Below are positions 25,505 through 33,903 of a stretch of 64,000 nucleotides of DNA, one piece after another (within the stretch, counting starts at the first letter, position 1; the number at the start of each line of letters is the position of its first letter). The notes under the pieces were generated by a model. The model made no database searches and was not told the DNA's origin. It worked only from the letters and a program-made list of their open reading frames with translations. A program made the position numbers and the translations under genes. The stretch covers positions 1-64,000 of the forward strand of contig JAJYFY010000003.1 in assembly GCA_021785265.1 (NCBI GenBank), read 5' to 3'. The DNA is from Pseudomonadota bacterium (GTDB lineage Bacteria; Pseudomonadota; Gammaproteobacteria; JAKAQQ01).

Positions 25505-26419
25505 CTAGCCCCCCGAGCCCAGGGTCTGGGTGTAGACCCGGAAAGAACCGCTGGGCTCGCGGTACAGCAGGCTGCTCAAGTGGAAGCGGGTCCCGGCAAA
25601 ATGGATATCCAGGTGGAGCCTAAAGAAGCTGCTGTCAGTGCCGATCGGAACGGTCACCGTCTGTCCCAAGAGCCCCTCGAACTCACCCACGCTCCCGAAC
25701 CCACCGGCGCGCTGCTGCTTGAGAATCGCCTCGAGCGCCGAGGGGGTGATGCCGGGGACCAGGGCGTCCAGCACCTCGAGCGGAGCGGTATTGACATTGA
25801 TGGCGGTGGGAACCGGCAGGGCGACGACCCACAGCCGCAGGCGCTGGTACTGGTTGATCGTGAGGCCGGCGATCAAGCGCAACTCAGTGGTGCTGGCCAT
25901 GGGGGCCATGGGAGCCCGGTAGGGCGGGTCTTCCGCGGCATAGGTGCTGTTCATCGAGGACATCGATCCGCCGGGTGAACTCGCGACCCAGCTGGCCACA
26001 GCCTGCGCGACCTCCGGGTTGATCCGGAGTTCGACGAGGAGCCGTTCGAAAACCCCGAGCTGGTTAGGATCGATTCCTCCTCCCTGGGCCGAGAGGTTGT
26101 TGAGATTGAAAAATCCTTGGAGGTCGGTGATTTGTCCGACGATGGCACCGTGCGGGATGGGAAAGGGCGGGAGCTTTTGGGCCCAGGTCTGGGTCAGGCT
26201 GACCGTGGGCCCGGTGCCCAGCTCTTCGTGCATCAGGCTGTCGATCCAGGATTCGGCACCCAATGCGTACTCATAGTTTTGCTGGAAGCGCAGCAGGTTT
26301 TCGGTCCGGTGCAACTCCAGGTTGCGATCCCAGATCATGCGGGCGGCGATGCCGGCCGCGATGGCGATGACCACGAGGGCGATCAGGATGGCGACTCCCC
26401 GCTGCGAGACCCGTTTCAT
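25505..26419 (-). CDS. gspK: Type II secretion minor pseudopilin K
   Basis: Large tip pseudopilin of 304 residues. The prepilin cleavage site is RG|VAILIALVVIAIAAG; the usual Glu at mature position 5 is absent, as is normal for GspK. The body has FFNLNNLSAQGG, AVASWVASSPGG, INVNTAPLEVLDALVPGI and a helix-hairpin-type region, all GspK features. With GspI and GspJ it caps the pseudopilus. Its ATG overlaps the gspJ stop by 4 bp. Confidence 0.9.
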   Translation of the reverse strand: MKRVSQRGVAILIALVVIAIAAGIAARMIWDRNLELHRTENLLRFQQNYEYALGAESWIDSLMHEELGTGPTVSLTQTWAQKLPPFPIPHGAIVGQITDLQGFFNLNNLSAQGGGIDPNQLGVFERLLVELRINPEVAQAVASWVASSPGGSMSSMNSTYAAEDPPYRAPMAPMASTTELRLIAGLTINQYQRLRLWVVALPVPTAINVNTAPLEVLDALVPGITPSALEAILKQQRAGGFGSVGEFEGLLGQTVTVPIGTDSSFFRLHLDIHFAGTRFHLSSLLYREPSGSFRVYTQTLGSGG

Positions 26420-27021
26420 GGCAACTCGAAAATGCGCTGGATCCGCCCCCAGGCCCGGGTCCGGAGCCGGATCTCGACGGCCAGGGGGCGATGGTTGAGA
26501 TCGGCCGCCGGAGGCACATCGAGCGGTGGCCAGTGGTGATGCCAGTGGCCCGCCGGGCCGAGAAAGCGGACGCGGAACGAGCGGACGCCGTGGAGCAGGG
26601 TATCCCGCTGCGGTGGGGCCGGTACGGCGCGGTCGAGGACCGGCCAGGTGAAGCGGACGAGATGGTGGCCGACTAATCCGTAACCCACCCGTTCGAGGTC
26701 TGATCGGTGGGCATCGGCCGGGTCGGCATCGCCATCCCGCGTGAGGACCAGGAGCGGGCCCGGTTCGCCCCGCCCGCCGTGCAGTGCCGGTTTGAGGATC
26801 CCGCTTGAGGCACGGATCGGGCGCGGGGCGGCTTCCGCGAGATCCTGGCTCATGAGCAGCATGGTCATCTGGAGTGCTTCGAGTTCGTGTCCCCGGCGAC
26901 GGGTGATGGTCCGTTCCCGGATAATGGTTTCGAGCGATCCGTAAGCCATGATCGCGAGCAGGGCCAGGATCGCGGTGGCGACCAGGATCTCGATCAGGGT
27001 GAAGGCGCGGGAGCGGTCCAT
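26416..27021 (-). CDS. gspJ: Type II secretion minor pseudopilin J
   Basis: A 201-residue pseudopilin with the prepilin leader MDRSRA|FTLIEILVATAILALLAIM, a very short leader cut after Ala rather than the usual Gly. The globular part has MLLMSQDLAEAAPRPIR and VGYGLVGHHLVRFTWP, in line with GspJ. It lies 4 bp from gspI in an operon of overlapping pseudopilin genes. The Ala at the -1 position is unusual for prepilin peptidase substrates, but Ala is tolerated in known cases. Confidence 0.86.
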   Translation of the reverse strand: MDRSRAFTLIEILVATAILALLAIMAYGSLETIIRERTITRRRGHELEALQMTMLLMSQDLAEAAPRPIRASSGILKPALHGGRGEPGPLLVLTRDGDADPADAHRSDLERVGYGLVGHHLVRFTWPVLDRAVPAPPQRDTLLHGVRSFRVRFLGPAGHWHHHWPPLDVPPAADLNHRPLAVEIRLRTRAWGRIQRIFELP

Positions 27022-27025
27022 GGGT

Positions 27026-27508
27026 TCAGGTGCCCGGGCCTCCCGGGAGTGGGGGACCCGGCAGTCCCGGCCCGATCGGGCTCGGCATGACCCCGGGAGG
27101 GGGAGGGGTGCTGGTCAGGGGGCTCGGCCGGTTGAGGAGCGAACGGCCCAAAAATCCGGTCAGGGTGACGAGTGCGCCCGTGCGGCTGCCGACCGGACGG
27201 ACGCCGACTTTGACCCGGAGGATCCCGGGGGCGGCGGTATGGTCGGCATGGACCGTCCACCGCCAGCGGATGCCCCCGAGACGGGCGTGGCCCGTACTCC
27301 GGCCCAGTGTGGGCCAGCTCGGGGCAAGGCGCAGTTCTTCGATCTCATTGGCGGCGACGTACCCGGCCAGAGTGCGGGCCTCGAGTCCATGCGCCACGCG
27401 CGTGTTTTCGATCGTGGTTCCGAGCAGGGCGAGCAGTCCGATGCCGACGATGGCGAGGGCGATCAGGACTTCAAGCAGCGTGAATGCGCGTTGTCCAGAC
27501 ATCCTCAT
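27026..27508 (-). CDS. gspI: Type II secretion minor pseudopilin I
   Basis: A 160-residue pseudopilin with leader MRMSGQRA|FTLLEVLIALAIVGIGLLAL and the GspI continuation VAHGLEARTLAGYVAANEIE. The C-terminus after about residue 120 is a proline/glycine-rich tail (PSPLTSTPPPPGVMPSPIGP) that normal GspI proteins lack. ATG 27508 overlaps the gspH stop as ATGA. Confidence 0.86.
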   Translation of the reverse strand: MRMSGQRAFTLLEVLIALAIVGIGLLALLGTTIENTRVAHGLEARTLAGYVAANEIEELRLAPSWPTLGRSTGHARLGGIRWRWTVHADHTAAPGILRVKVGVRPVGSRTGALVTLTGFLGRSLLNRPSPLTSTPPPPGVMPSPIGPGLPGPPLPGGPGT

Positions 27509-28092
27509 GTCGAGGCGTGATGCAGCGGGATCAGCGAGAGGTGTCCCGTGGCCGTGCCCCGGATGCGGTAGGACCGCTGGTGGCCACGTGCCGAGATGCC
27601 GATCTCGAAAGCGCTGAGCTCGCCGTTCGGCAGGATCAGGATGTCCGGTGGGCGGTGGGCGACCCGAAGGGGCTCTCGGTGGCCCGAGGCGTGGGCCTTG
27701 TGTCGGACCGTGGTTTTGGAGGGTTGCCGGGTCGGCAGGTGGAGTCGGGTTCCCGTCAAGTCCACGCTGATCGTGAGAGCCCGGGGCAGGCTTCGTCGAC
27801 GATAAATCGAGCCGTGGGCGAAATGCACCCACTGGCCGTGCTCGTCCCGAAGGAACCAGTAGCGGTGGGTTTCCAGGCACAGCCCATAGGTCTCGCCCTG
27901 GATCACGGCCTGCTGGGAGGCCAGTTCGATGAGGCCGGCCAGTCGCCGTGCCGCCTGTTCGCGTCGCGAGGCCTGGCCCAGTGAGCTGAGCGAAAGGACC
28001 GCGATACCGGTCAGGATGCCCACGATGAGCAGGACGACCAGGATCTCGATCAGGGTGAATCCGCGCGCCCCCGGCGCCTGATGCCGGATCAT
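27505..28092 (-). CDS. gspH: Type II secretion minor pseudopilin H
   Basis: A 195-residue pseudopilin with leader MIRHQAPGARG|FTLIEILVVLLIVGILTGI, then the GspH helix (ARRLAGLIELASQQAVIQGE) and GLCLETHRYWFLR. ATG 28092 overlaps the gspG stop as ATGA. The frame is open further upstream through gspG, but the prepilin leader fixes the start. Confidence 0.88.
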   Translation of the reverse strand: MIRHQAPGARGFTLIEILVVLLIVGILTGIAVLSLSSLGQASRREQAARRLAGLIELASQQAVIQGETYGLCLETHRYWFLRDEHGQWVHFAHGSIYRRRSLPRALTISVDLTGTRLHLPTRQPSKTTVRHKAHASGHREPLRVAHRPPDILILPNGELSAFEIGISARGHQRSYRIRGTATGHLSLIPLHHAST

Positions 28093-28559
28093 CGGGACCG
28101 GTCGAGGTTCCAGTTGCCGATCACCCGATGATGGCTGGACGACCCCGGGGGGCCGTCGGTCCAGACATCGAAAGTGCCATGGACCCCGGGGTAGAGGTAC
28201 TTGTAGGGATGGCCCCAGGGATCGATCGGGATCTGGTTCAGATAGTGATGCCAATGAGGCGGTATCGGGGAAGAGCTCGGTTTGACCACGAGTGCCTTGA
28301 GCCCCTGGGAGGTGGTCGGATACTGATAGTTGTCGAGTTTGTACATGTCGAGAGCCGCCACGATGGATCGGATGTCGGCTTTGGCTTTGGTGATCCGGGC
28401 CTCTTCGGGCTTGTTGATCACGTTGGGCACGATGATGGTCGCGAGAATGGCCAAAATCACGACCACGACCATGATTTCGATCAGGGTGAACCCGGGGTCC
28501 GGACGGTGTCCGGCCCGGAAAATCCGGTCAAGTCGTCGGCTGAGAGATCGGGGGGCCAT
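28089..28559 (-). CDS. gspG: Type II secretion major pseudopilin G
   Basis: Major pseudopilin of 156 residues. The prepilin site is PDPG|FTLIEIMVVVVILAILATI, then PNVINKPEEARITKAKADI and the family core LDMYKLDNYQYPTTSQGLKA and DPWGHPYKYLYPG. The leader is longer than usual (about 23 residues) and rich in Arg. It is the first gene of gspGHIJKLMN and diverges from the rhombosortase gene across a 127-bp spacer, so its promoter lies at 28560-28686. Confidence 0.94.
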   Translation of the reverse strand: MAPRSLSRRLDRIFRAGHRPDPGFTLIEIMVVVVILAILATIIVPNVINKPEEARITKAKADIRSIVAALDMYKLDNYQYPTTSQGLKALVVKPSSSPIPPHWHHYLNQIPIDPWGHPYKYLYPGVHGTFDVWTDGPPGSSSHHRVIGNWNLDRSR

Positions 28560-28571
28560 GGGGATCGGTTA

Positions 28572-28672
28572 CACTAGTTCCTGTAGCGACACGCGAAGAA
28601 CCTGTACCCTGCAACCGTCCGCAAGGATCGTGCCTGAAGCGGCGGGGTACGGTTCTCATCATAGCACTAGTT
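28572..28672. repeat. CACTAGTT repeat pair in the gspG/rhombosortase divergent spacer
   Basis: The octamer CACTAGTT occurs at 28572-28579 and again at 28665-28672, one near each divergent start. The first copy is followed by CCTGT and the second by GAAACAGGT, so short inverted CCTGT/ACAGG elements flank the spacer. A regulator binding both copies could control the two directions together. This is seen in the sequence; a function is inference. Confidence 0.3.
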
Positions 28673-28686
28673 GAAACAGGTCAGGC

Positions 28687-29379
28687 ATGGTTTCCTCTCC
28701 CGCAACCCACCGGCGAACTCGCCGCCCTCCCGTCCGCGAGTGGCTCCGTCGGGCCGGCCGGGAAGCGTGGCCGGCCATCGTGATCGTTCTGGTCTGTACC
28801 TTCCTGCAGTTCGGCGGTGCGGCCATGCGGCATGCGCTCCGCTATGATCGAGGGAAGGTCTTGGCGGGCCAGTGGTGGCGGCTCGTCACGGCGAATTTCA
28901 TCCACTCGAGCTGGGCGCATCTCGGACTCGACCTGTCCGGATTCGTCCTTCTCTGGCTGCTTTTTGGTGCCATCCTCGGCGTACGGCGTTTCTGGGTCGC
29001 AACGGCCGTGGGCGCCTTGGCGGTCGGTCTTGGCGTTTTCCTGTTCTCGCCGGGGGTTTTCTGGTTCGATGGCATCTCGGGGGTCCTCCATACCTACTGG
29101 GCCGCCGGTGCGCTCCTCGCCGTCTACCGCCGTGAGTGGGGCGGGCGCTGGCTTTTGGCCTTCCTGATCCTCAAGCTGACTTACGAACGGCTGTTCGGAC
29201 CGTTGCCGACTTCGCACTGGGCCATCGGCGGTCCCATTCTCACCATCGCCCACCTCTATGGCGCGATCGCCGGGACTCTTCTGGGCATCCTGTGGATCGC
29301 CCTCGATCGCAGGAGGGACCGCCGGCAGGCCAGAGCCGCAGCTCCAGTTCCCTCAGCGCCCGTTGGAGATCATCCATGA
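28687..29379 (+). CDS. Rhombosortase-like rhomboid intramembrane serine protease
   Basis: A 230-residue polytopic membrane protein with rhomboid features. WWRLVTANFIHSSWAHLGLDL carries the early His pair. Catalytic Ser131 is in FDGISGVLHTYW (G-x-S-G) and catalytic His189 in TIAHLYGAIAG. The short six-segment core and the opening LRYDRGKVLAGQWWRLVT match rhombosortases, which trim GlyGly-CTERM proteins exported by type II secretion. It diverges from gspG, supporting that role. Its stop overlaps the fabD start (ATGA), so it is expressed with fatty-acid genes. No GlyGly-CTERM substrate is visible in the window. Confidence 0.78.
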   Translation: MVSSPATHRRTRRPPVREWLRRAGREAWPAIVIVLVCTFLQFGGAAMRHALRYDRGKVLAGQWWRLVTANFIHSSWAHLGLDLSGFVLLWLLFGAILGVRRFWVATAVGALAVGLGVFLFSPGVFWFDGISGVLHTYWAAGALLAVYRREWGGRWLLAFLILKLTYERLFGPLPTSHWAIGGPILTIAHLYGAIAGTLLGILWIALDRRRDRRQARAAAPVPSAPVGDHP

Positions 29380-30305
29380 ACCAGATCGCCATGGTTTTTC
29401 CGGGTCAGGGATCGCAGAAGGTCGGCATGTTGGCGGACCTCGCCCACGATCCCATTCTGGTGGGTATTTTTGAAACGGTTTCACAGGCGGCCGGCCAGGA
29501 TCTCAGGCGCCTCGCGATCGAGGGCCCCCCCGAGGCCCTGGATGTCACGACCGTGACCCAACCGCTCATGCTCGCGACGGACATCGCCTTTTATGCCCTC
29601 CAGCGTGCCCAGGGGGGGATGATGCCGGTCGCGGTAGCCGGTCACAGCCTGGGTGAATATGCGGCGCTCTACGCGGCCGGTGTGCTCGAGATCCCGGCCC
29701 TGGCCCGCCTGGTTGCGGTGCGCGCGCGGCTCATGCAGGAGGCCGTGGTGCCGGGCACCGGTGCCATGGCGGCCGTTCTGGGCCTGGATGATGGCGTCAT
29801 CGAGGAGGTCTGCCGGACGGTGACCGCTGGGATCGTCGAGGCCGTCAACTACAACTGCCCCGGCCAGGTCGTGATTGCGGGCGAGCGGGTGGCCGTGGAA
29901 CAGGCCATCGGGGCTGCCCGGGCCGCCGGTGCGAAAAGGGCCCTCCTCCTGCCCGTGAGCGTGCCGGCCCACAGTTCGCTCATGAAGAAAGCATCCTGCG
30001 CCTACGCTCAGGAACTGGCCCAGGTCGATCTCAAGCCACCGGTCCTGCCGGTTGTGCATAATGCCGACCTCGAGGAGCATCTCGAAGCCGCGTCCATCCG
30101 CGAAGCCCTGGTGGCCCAGCTTGCAAGTCCGGTGCGCTGGACGGAAACGGTCCGGCATCTGCGGGACCGGTATGGGGTTTCCCGCATCGTGGAATGCGGC
30201 CCGGGACGGGTCCTCATCGGTCTCAATCGGCGCATCGCGCCCGAGCTCGGGCATGTGGGCCTTGAGAACCGCGAGACGATCCTTCAATATGCCGAAATCC
30301 GTTGA
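29376..30305 (+). CDS. fabD: Malonyl-CoA:ACP transacylase
   Basis: Loads malonate onto acyl carrier protein for fatty-acid elongation. The 309-residue protein starts MNQIAMVFPGQGSQKVGML and has the nucleophile motif VAGHSLGEYAAL (S91), then VNYNCPGQVVIAG and LPVSVPAHSSLM (catalytic His). ATG 29376 overlaps the rhombosortase stop; the longer frame upstream is noise. The usual plsX and fabH are absent upstream. Confidence 0.95.
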   Translation: MNQIAMVFPGQGSQKVGMLADLAHDPILVGIFETVSQAAGQDLRRLAIEGPPEALDVTTVTQPLMLATDIAFYALQRAQGGMMPVAVAGHSLGEYAALYAAGVLEIPALARLVAVRARLMQEAVVPGTGAMAAVLGLDDGVIEEVCRTVTAGIVEAVNYNCPGQVVIAGERVAVEQAIGAARAAGAKRALLLPVSVPAHSSLMKKASCAYAQELAQVDLKPPVLPVVHNADLEEHLEAASIREALVAQLASPVRWTETVRHLRDRYGVSRIVECGPGRVLIGLNRRIAPELGHVGLENRETILQYAEIR

Positions 30306-30317
30306 CCGGGGAGATCC

Positions 30318-31067
30318 ATGAACGGAAAGTCAGGTTTTGCTTTAGTCACCGGGGCCAGCCGGGGAATCGGACAGGCGATCCTCGAACGCCTGGGCGCCGA
30401 CGGGTTGACCGTGGTCGGGACGGCAACGACCGAGTCTGGGGCCACGCGGGTCGGTGAACTATTGTCCCGTCACGGCTGGGCCGGTGTCGGCTGGGCACTC
30501 GACCTCGGCCGGACGGATGCGCGGGCGCTGGAGGAGAGCGTGCGGGAATTCGAAGGTCGCTTCGGGCCAGTCCGGGTGCTGGTCAACAACGCCGGGATCG
30601 CCCGCGACGACCTCATGCTCCGGATGGGCGAGGACGCCTGGCAGACGGTGCTCGAGGTCGACCTCAACGCCGTCTTCCGCCTCACCCGGATCTGCCTGCG
30701 GACCATGCTCAAGGAGCGGCGGGGCCGCATCATCAACATGGCTTCCGTGGTGGCTCTGTCCGGCAATCCCGGCCAGGTCAACTACGCGGCCGCGAAGGGG
30801 GGATTATTGGGCCTCACGCGCTCTTTGGCCCAGGAAGTGGGGTCGCGGGGCATCACGGTCAACGCTGTGGCGCCGGGCTTCATCGAGACCGACATGACCC
30901 GCACGCTCAACCCGCAACAGCGGGAGCGGCTGAGGGAGCGGATTCCCCTGGGGCGGCTCGGCACCCCCGAGGATGTGGCCGCCTGTGTCGGCTTTTTGGC
31001 CTCGGAGGGGGCCGGATACATCACGGGAGAAACCCTGCAGGTCAATGGCGGCATGTACATGTCATGA
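30318..31067 (+). CDS. fabG: 3-oxoacyl-ACP reductase
   Basis: NADPH-dependent ketoreductase of the fatty-acid cycle with 249 residues. The cofactor motif TGASRGIG (11-18), NNAGIARDDLMLRM and the catalytic triad S143, Y156, K160 (INMASVVALSG, NYAAAKGGLLG) are present. It ends with the family's TGETLQVNGGMYM. It follows fabD by 12 bp and is separated from acpP by a 132-bp regulatory spacer. Confidence 0.95.
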   Translation: MNGKSGFALVTGASRGIGQAILERLGADGLTVVGTATTESGATRVGELLSRHGWAGVGWALDLGRTDARALEESVREFEGRFGPVRVLVNNAGIARDDLMLRMGEDAWQTVLEVDLNAVFRLTRICLRTMLKERRGRIINMASVVALSGNPGQVNYAAAKGGLLGLTRSLAQEVGSRGITVNAVAPGFIETDMTRTLNPQQRERLRERIPLGRLGTPEDVAACVGFLASEGAGYITGETLQVNGGMYMS

Positions 31068-31092
31068 ACACTTTCATGTCAAAGGTCATGAA
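31061..31092. repeat. GTCATGAA/TTCATG half-site cluster upstream of acpP
   Basis: GTCATGAA at 31061-31068 and again at 31085-31092, with TTCATG at 31073-31078 forming the inverted pair TTCATG-N8-CATGAA. The cluster spans the fabG stop and lies about 50 bp upstream of the acpP -10 candidate. It looks like an operator, but no regulator can be named from it. Confidence 0.35.
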
Positions 31093-31114
31093 TCTTATGG
31101 ACTTCATAACCGAG

Positions 31115-31145
31115 TTGCGGATCGGGGATTTTTTTTAGCTACAAT
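31115..31145 (+). promoter_or_regulatory. Candidate acpP promoter
   Basis: TTGCGG (31115-31120), a 19-bp spacer containing a run of eight T, then TACAAT (31140-31145). The -10 is good and the spacer is long. A strong separate promoter for acpP is usual because ACP is very abundant. Confidence 0.45.
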
Positions 31146-31199
31146 TGCCCTTCCGGCGCCGCGGCGTCATTTTGTCAATCTGATGAGGACTCGAGACAC

Positions 31200-31442
31200 A
31201 TGAGCAATATTGAAGAGCGAGTCAAGAAAATTATCGTGGAGCAGTTGGGCGTCAAGGAAGAGCAGGTCAAGCCTGAGGCCTCATTCGTCGACGATCTGGG
31301 TGCCGATTCGCTGGATAATGTGGAACTGGTGATGGCCCTGGAAGAGGAGTTCGAGTGCGAGATTCCGGATGAGGAGGCCGAAAAGATCACAACTGTCCAG
31401 CAGGCCGTGGATTACATCAAGGCCCATACCGAGGCCCATTGA
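31200..31442 (+). CDS. acpP: Acyl carrier protein
   Basis: The 80-residue acidic carrier of fatty-acid synthesis. The phosphopantetheine site is S37 in [20 protein letters not shown]. The remainder ([20 protein letters not shown]) is near-consensus. A GAGGA ribosome site lies about 10 nt upstream. Holo-ACP synthase (acpS) lies far downstream in the same window. Confidence 0.98.
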   Translation: MSNIEERVKKIIVEQLGVKEEQVKPEASFVDDLGADSLDNVELVMALEEEFECEIPDEEAEKITTVQQAVDYIKAHTEAH

Positions 31443-31518
31443 ACAGGGGTAGGAGATCCAGACAGTCCGGAGGCGGGAGGCGGGTGCCGGGACGGGCTCT
31501 TGAAAAGGGGGTCGGGCC

Positions 31519-32766
31519 GTGACCGGCACGCGGGTCGTGGTCACCGGCGCGGGTCTGATCTCGCCGGTCGGAGTCGATGTGGAGACGGCGTGGAAGAATG
31601 TCCTCGAGGGACGCCACGGTTTCTCCACCATCACTCATTTTGATGCCGCGAACTATCCCACCCGTTTTGCCGGTGAGGTCAAGGATTTCGATCCCAACCG
31701 GTACCTGGTTCCGAAAGAGGCCCGCAAAATGGACCCTTTCATGCAGTACGGGGTGGCGGCGGGACGGTTGGCCTTCGAGTCGGCCGGGCTGGAGGTGGCC
31801 GAGGGAGCGGCTTCAGAACGTCGGGGCGTGATCATCGGTGCCGGGATCGGGGGGATCCTCAGCATCGAGAAGATCCGTGACCTGGTCCGGGATTACGACG
31901 GACCCAAAAAGGTTTCACCGTTTTTCGTACCGAGTTCCATCATCAACATGGTCTCGGGACATCTGTCGATCCTCTATCAGCTGAGAGGCCCCAACCTGGG
32001 ACTGGCCACCGCCTGTACCACGGGAACCCACTGTATCGGTTATGCGGCGCGGATCATTGAACGGGGCGATGCGGATGTGATGCTCGCGGGCGGTGCCGAG
32101 ATGGCCATCTCGCCCGGCGGGGTCTCCGGTTTTTGCGCGGCGCGTGCCTTGTCGACCCGGAATGAAGATCCCGGCCGGGCCAGCCGGCCCTGGGACCGGG
32201 ATCGCGATGGTTTCGTGCTGTCGGACGGGGCCGCTGTCCTGATTCTGGAATCGCTCGAGCATGCGCGGGCCCGGGGAGCCCGGATCTGGGGGGAACTCAT
32301 CGGCTTTGGCGTCAGTGCCGATGCCTTCCACATCACTGCGCCTCCCGAAGATGGGGCAGGCGCGGCGCTCTGCATGCGGCTTGCCCTCAAAGATGCGCAC
32401 TTGGCACCCGGCGATGTCGACTACATCAATGCCCACGGGACCTCGACCGTGGTCGGTGATCTCGCCGAATCCCGGGCGATCGAGGCCGTCTGGGGAGCGG
32501 CCTCGCGACACGTCGCCGTGAGTTCCACCAAATCGGTGACCGGGCACCTCCTGGGGGCAGCCGGGGCCATCGAGGCCATTTTCTGCCTGCTCGCACTGCG
32601 CGATCAGGTCATCCCGGCGACATTCAACCTGGACCAGCCCGGTGAGGGATGTATTCTGGACTATGTCCCCCAGGAGTCCCGACCGGCCCGTCTGGATATC
32701 GTCCTGTCGAACTCCTTTGGGTTCGGCGGTACCAACGGCACTCTCGTCTTCAAGGCGTATCGTTGA
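31519..32766 (+). CDS. fabF: 3-oxoacyl-ACP synthase II
   Basis: Condensing enzyme that elongates acyl-ACP, 415 residues, with C166 in GLATACTTGTHCIGYA and the two catalytic His in NAHGTSTVVGD and SVTGHLLGAAG. It starts with GTG and ends in the family's SNSFGFGGTNGTLVF. After its stop the expected pabC (aminodeoxychorismate lyase) is missing: only 99 bp separate it from mltG. Confidence 0.96.
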   Translation: MTGTRVVVTGAGLISPVGVDVETAWKNVLEGRHGFSTITHFDAANYPTRFAGEVKDFDPNRYLVPKEARKMDPFMQYGVAAGRLAFESAGLEVAEGAASERRGVIIGAGIGGILSIEKIRDLVRDYDGPKKVSPFFVPSSIINMVSGHLSILYQLRGPNLGLATACTTGTHCIGYAARIIERGDADVMLAGGAEMAISPGGVSGFCAARALSTRNEDPGRASRPWDRDRDGFVLSDGAAVLILESLEHARARGARIWGELIGFGVSADAFHITAPPEDGAGAALCMRLALKDAHLAPGDVDYINAHGTSTVVGDLAESRAIEAVWGAASRHVAVSSTKSVTGHLLGAAGAIEAIFCLLALRDQVIPATFNLDQPGEGCILDYVPQESRPARLDIVLSNSFGFGGTNGTLVFKAYR

Positions 32767-32865
32767 ACGCGTGATGGCATCCTGCTCCGGCTGCCCTCCC
32801 GGGGGGTTCCGGCCCGGATGTCCCCGGTGCGGTGCGGGACGGTATCGTGAAGCGAGCACTGCCAG

Positions 32866-33903
32866 ATGAAAAAAATGGGTGGAATGAGCAGCCTCCGAGG
32901 GCTTCTCTTGGCCGGATTCGTCGTGGTGCTTTTGGCTTTTGCCGGCGCCGCGGGTCTTTGGCTCTGGGCGGTGAATACCCCCCTCGATCTCCCGCAGGCC
33001 GAAACGGTGACGCTGCACCGGGCCGAGACCCTCGATCGCCTGAGTCACCGCCTGGAAGCGCGAGGGATCCTGCCGGAGTGGTGGACCTTCGACCTCCTGG
33101 GACGCCTTTCGGGTGTGGCGCGAAAGCTCGAGGCCGGACAGTACCGGGTCCAGTCTGGGATGAGCCAGGTCGGGCTTCTGCGCCGCCTGGTCGCCGGCCG
33201 GGTCATCCTGCATCGCTTTACGATCATTCCCGGGGAGACCTTCTCCGAACTCAGGGCGGCCCTGATTGCGGATCCCGAACTCCAAAAGCCGAAGCACCAC
33301 CGGTTCTCGGCGTCCTGGACCATGGAGCAGGTCGGTCATCCCAACGAGAGCCCGGAGGGGGTTTTCGCGCCGGAAACCTACTTCTTTCCCGGGAAGACAC
33401 CGGTTGCCGCCCTCCTCGCGAGGGCCTATCACCGGATGGCGGATTTCCTCGGAGGCGCTTGGGCCCATCGTGAACGGAACCCGGTCATCAAGACCGCCTA
33501 CCAGGCCCTGATCCTGGCTTCCTTGATCGAAAAAGAATCGGCGTACCGGAAGGAGCGGCCGGAAATCGCCGGGGTCTTTATTCGTCGGCTGGAGCTCGGC
33601 ATGCCGCTCGAGAGTGATCCCACGGTCATCTACGCACTGGGCCCCCGGTTTCGGGGCGCGTTGACCGCGCGTGACATGGCGGTGGCGAGTCCCTGGAATA
33701 CCTATCGTCATCGCGGCTTGCCACCTTCGCCGATCTGCTATCCCAGCCGCAACGCCCTTCTGGCCGCGCTCCATCCCCGGATCGGACGGAATCTCTACTT
33801 CGTTGCGATGGGCAATGGGCGACATATTTTTGCCCGCACCCTGAGTCAGCAGGACCGTCACATTGCCCGCTATCTCCTGCGGAAGAAGGGGAAGAAACCG
33901 TGA
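32866..33903 (+). CDS. mltG: Endolytic murein transglycosylase
   Basis: A 345-residue inner-membrane enzyme that cuts nascent peptidoglycan strands. The N-terminal anchor is LLLAGFVVVLLAFAGAAGLW. A LysM-like region follows, then the catalytic part with GVFAPETYFFP, the active Glu (E222) in LASLIEKESAYRKERP, GVFIRRLELGMPLESDPTVI and NTYRHRGLPPSPICYP. A second ATG (32884) could also serve as start. It overlaps tmk by 4 bp. Confidence 0.93.
   Translation: MKKMGGMSSLRGLLLAGFVVVLLAFAGAAGLWLWAVNTPLDLPQAETVTLHRAETLDRLSHRLEARGILPEWWTFDLLGRLSGVARKLEAGQYRVQSGMSQVGLLRRLVAGRVILHRFTIIPGETFSELRAALIADPELQKPKHHRFSASWTMEQVGHPNESPEGVFAPETYFFPGKTPVAALLARAYHRMADFLGGAWAHRERNPVIKTAYQALILASLIEKESAYRKERPEIAGVFIRRLELGMPLESDPTVIYALGPRFRGALTARDMAVASPWNTYRHRGLPPSPICYPSRNALLAALHPRIGRNLYFVAMGNGRHIFARTLSQQDRHIARYLLRKKGKKP

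Noticed and set aside
31915-33861. Minus-strand open frame of 648 codons across fabF and mltG
   Set aside because: Fully antisense to two well-supported genes and without any recognisable motif.
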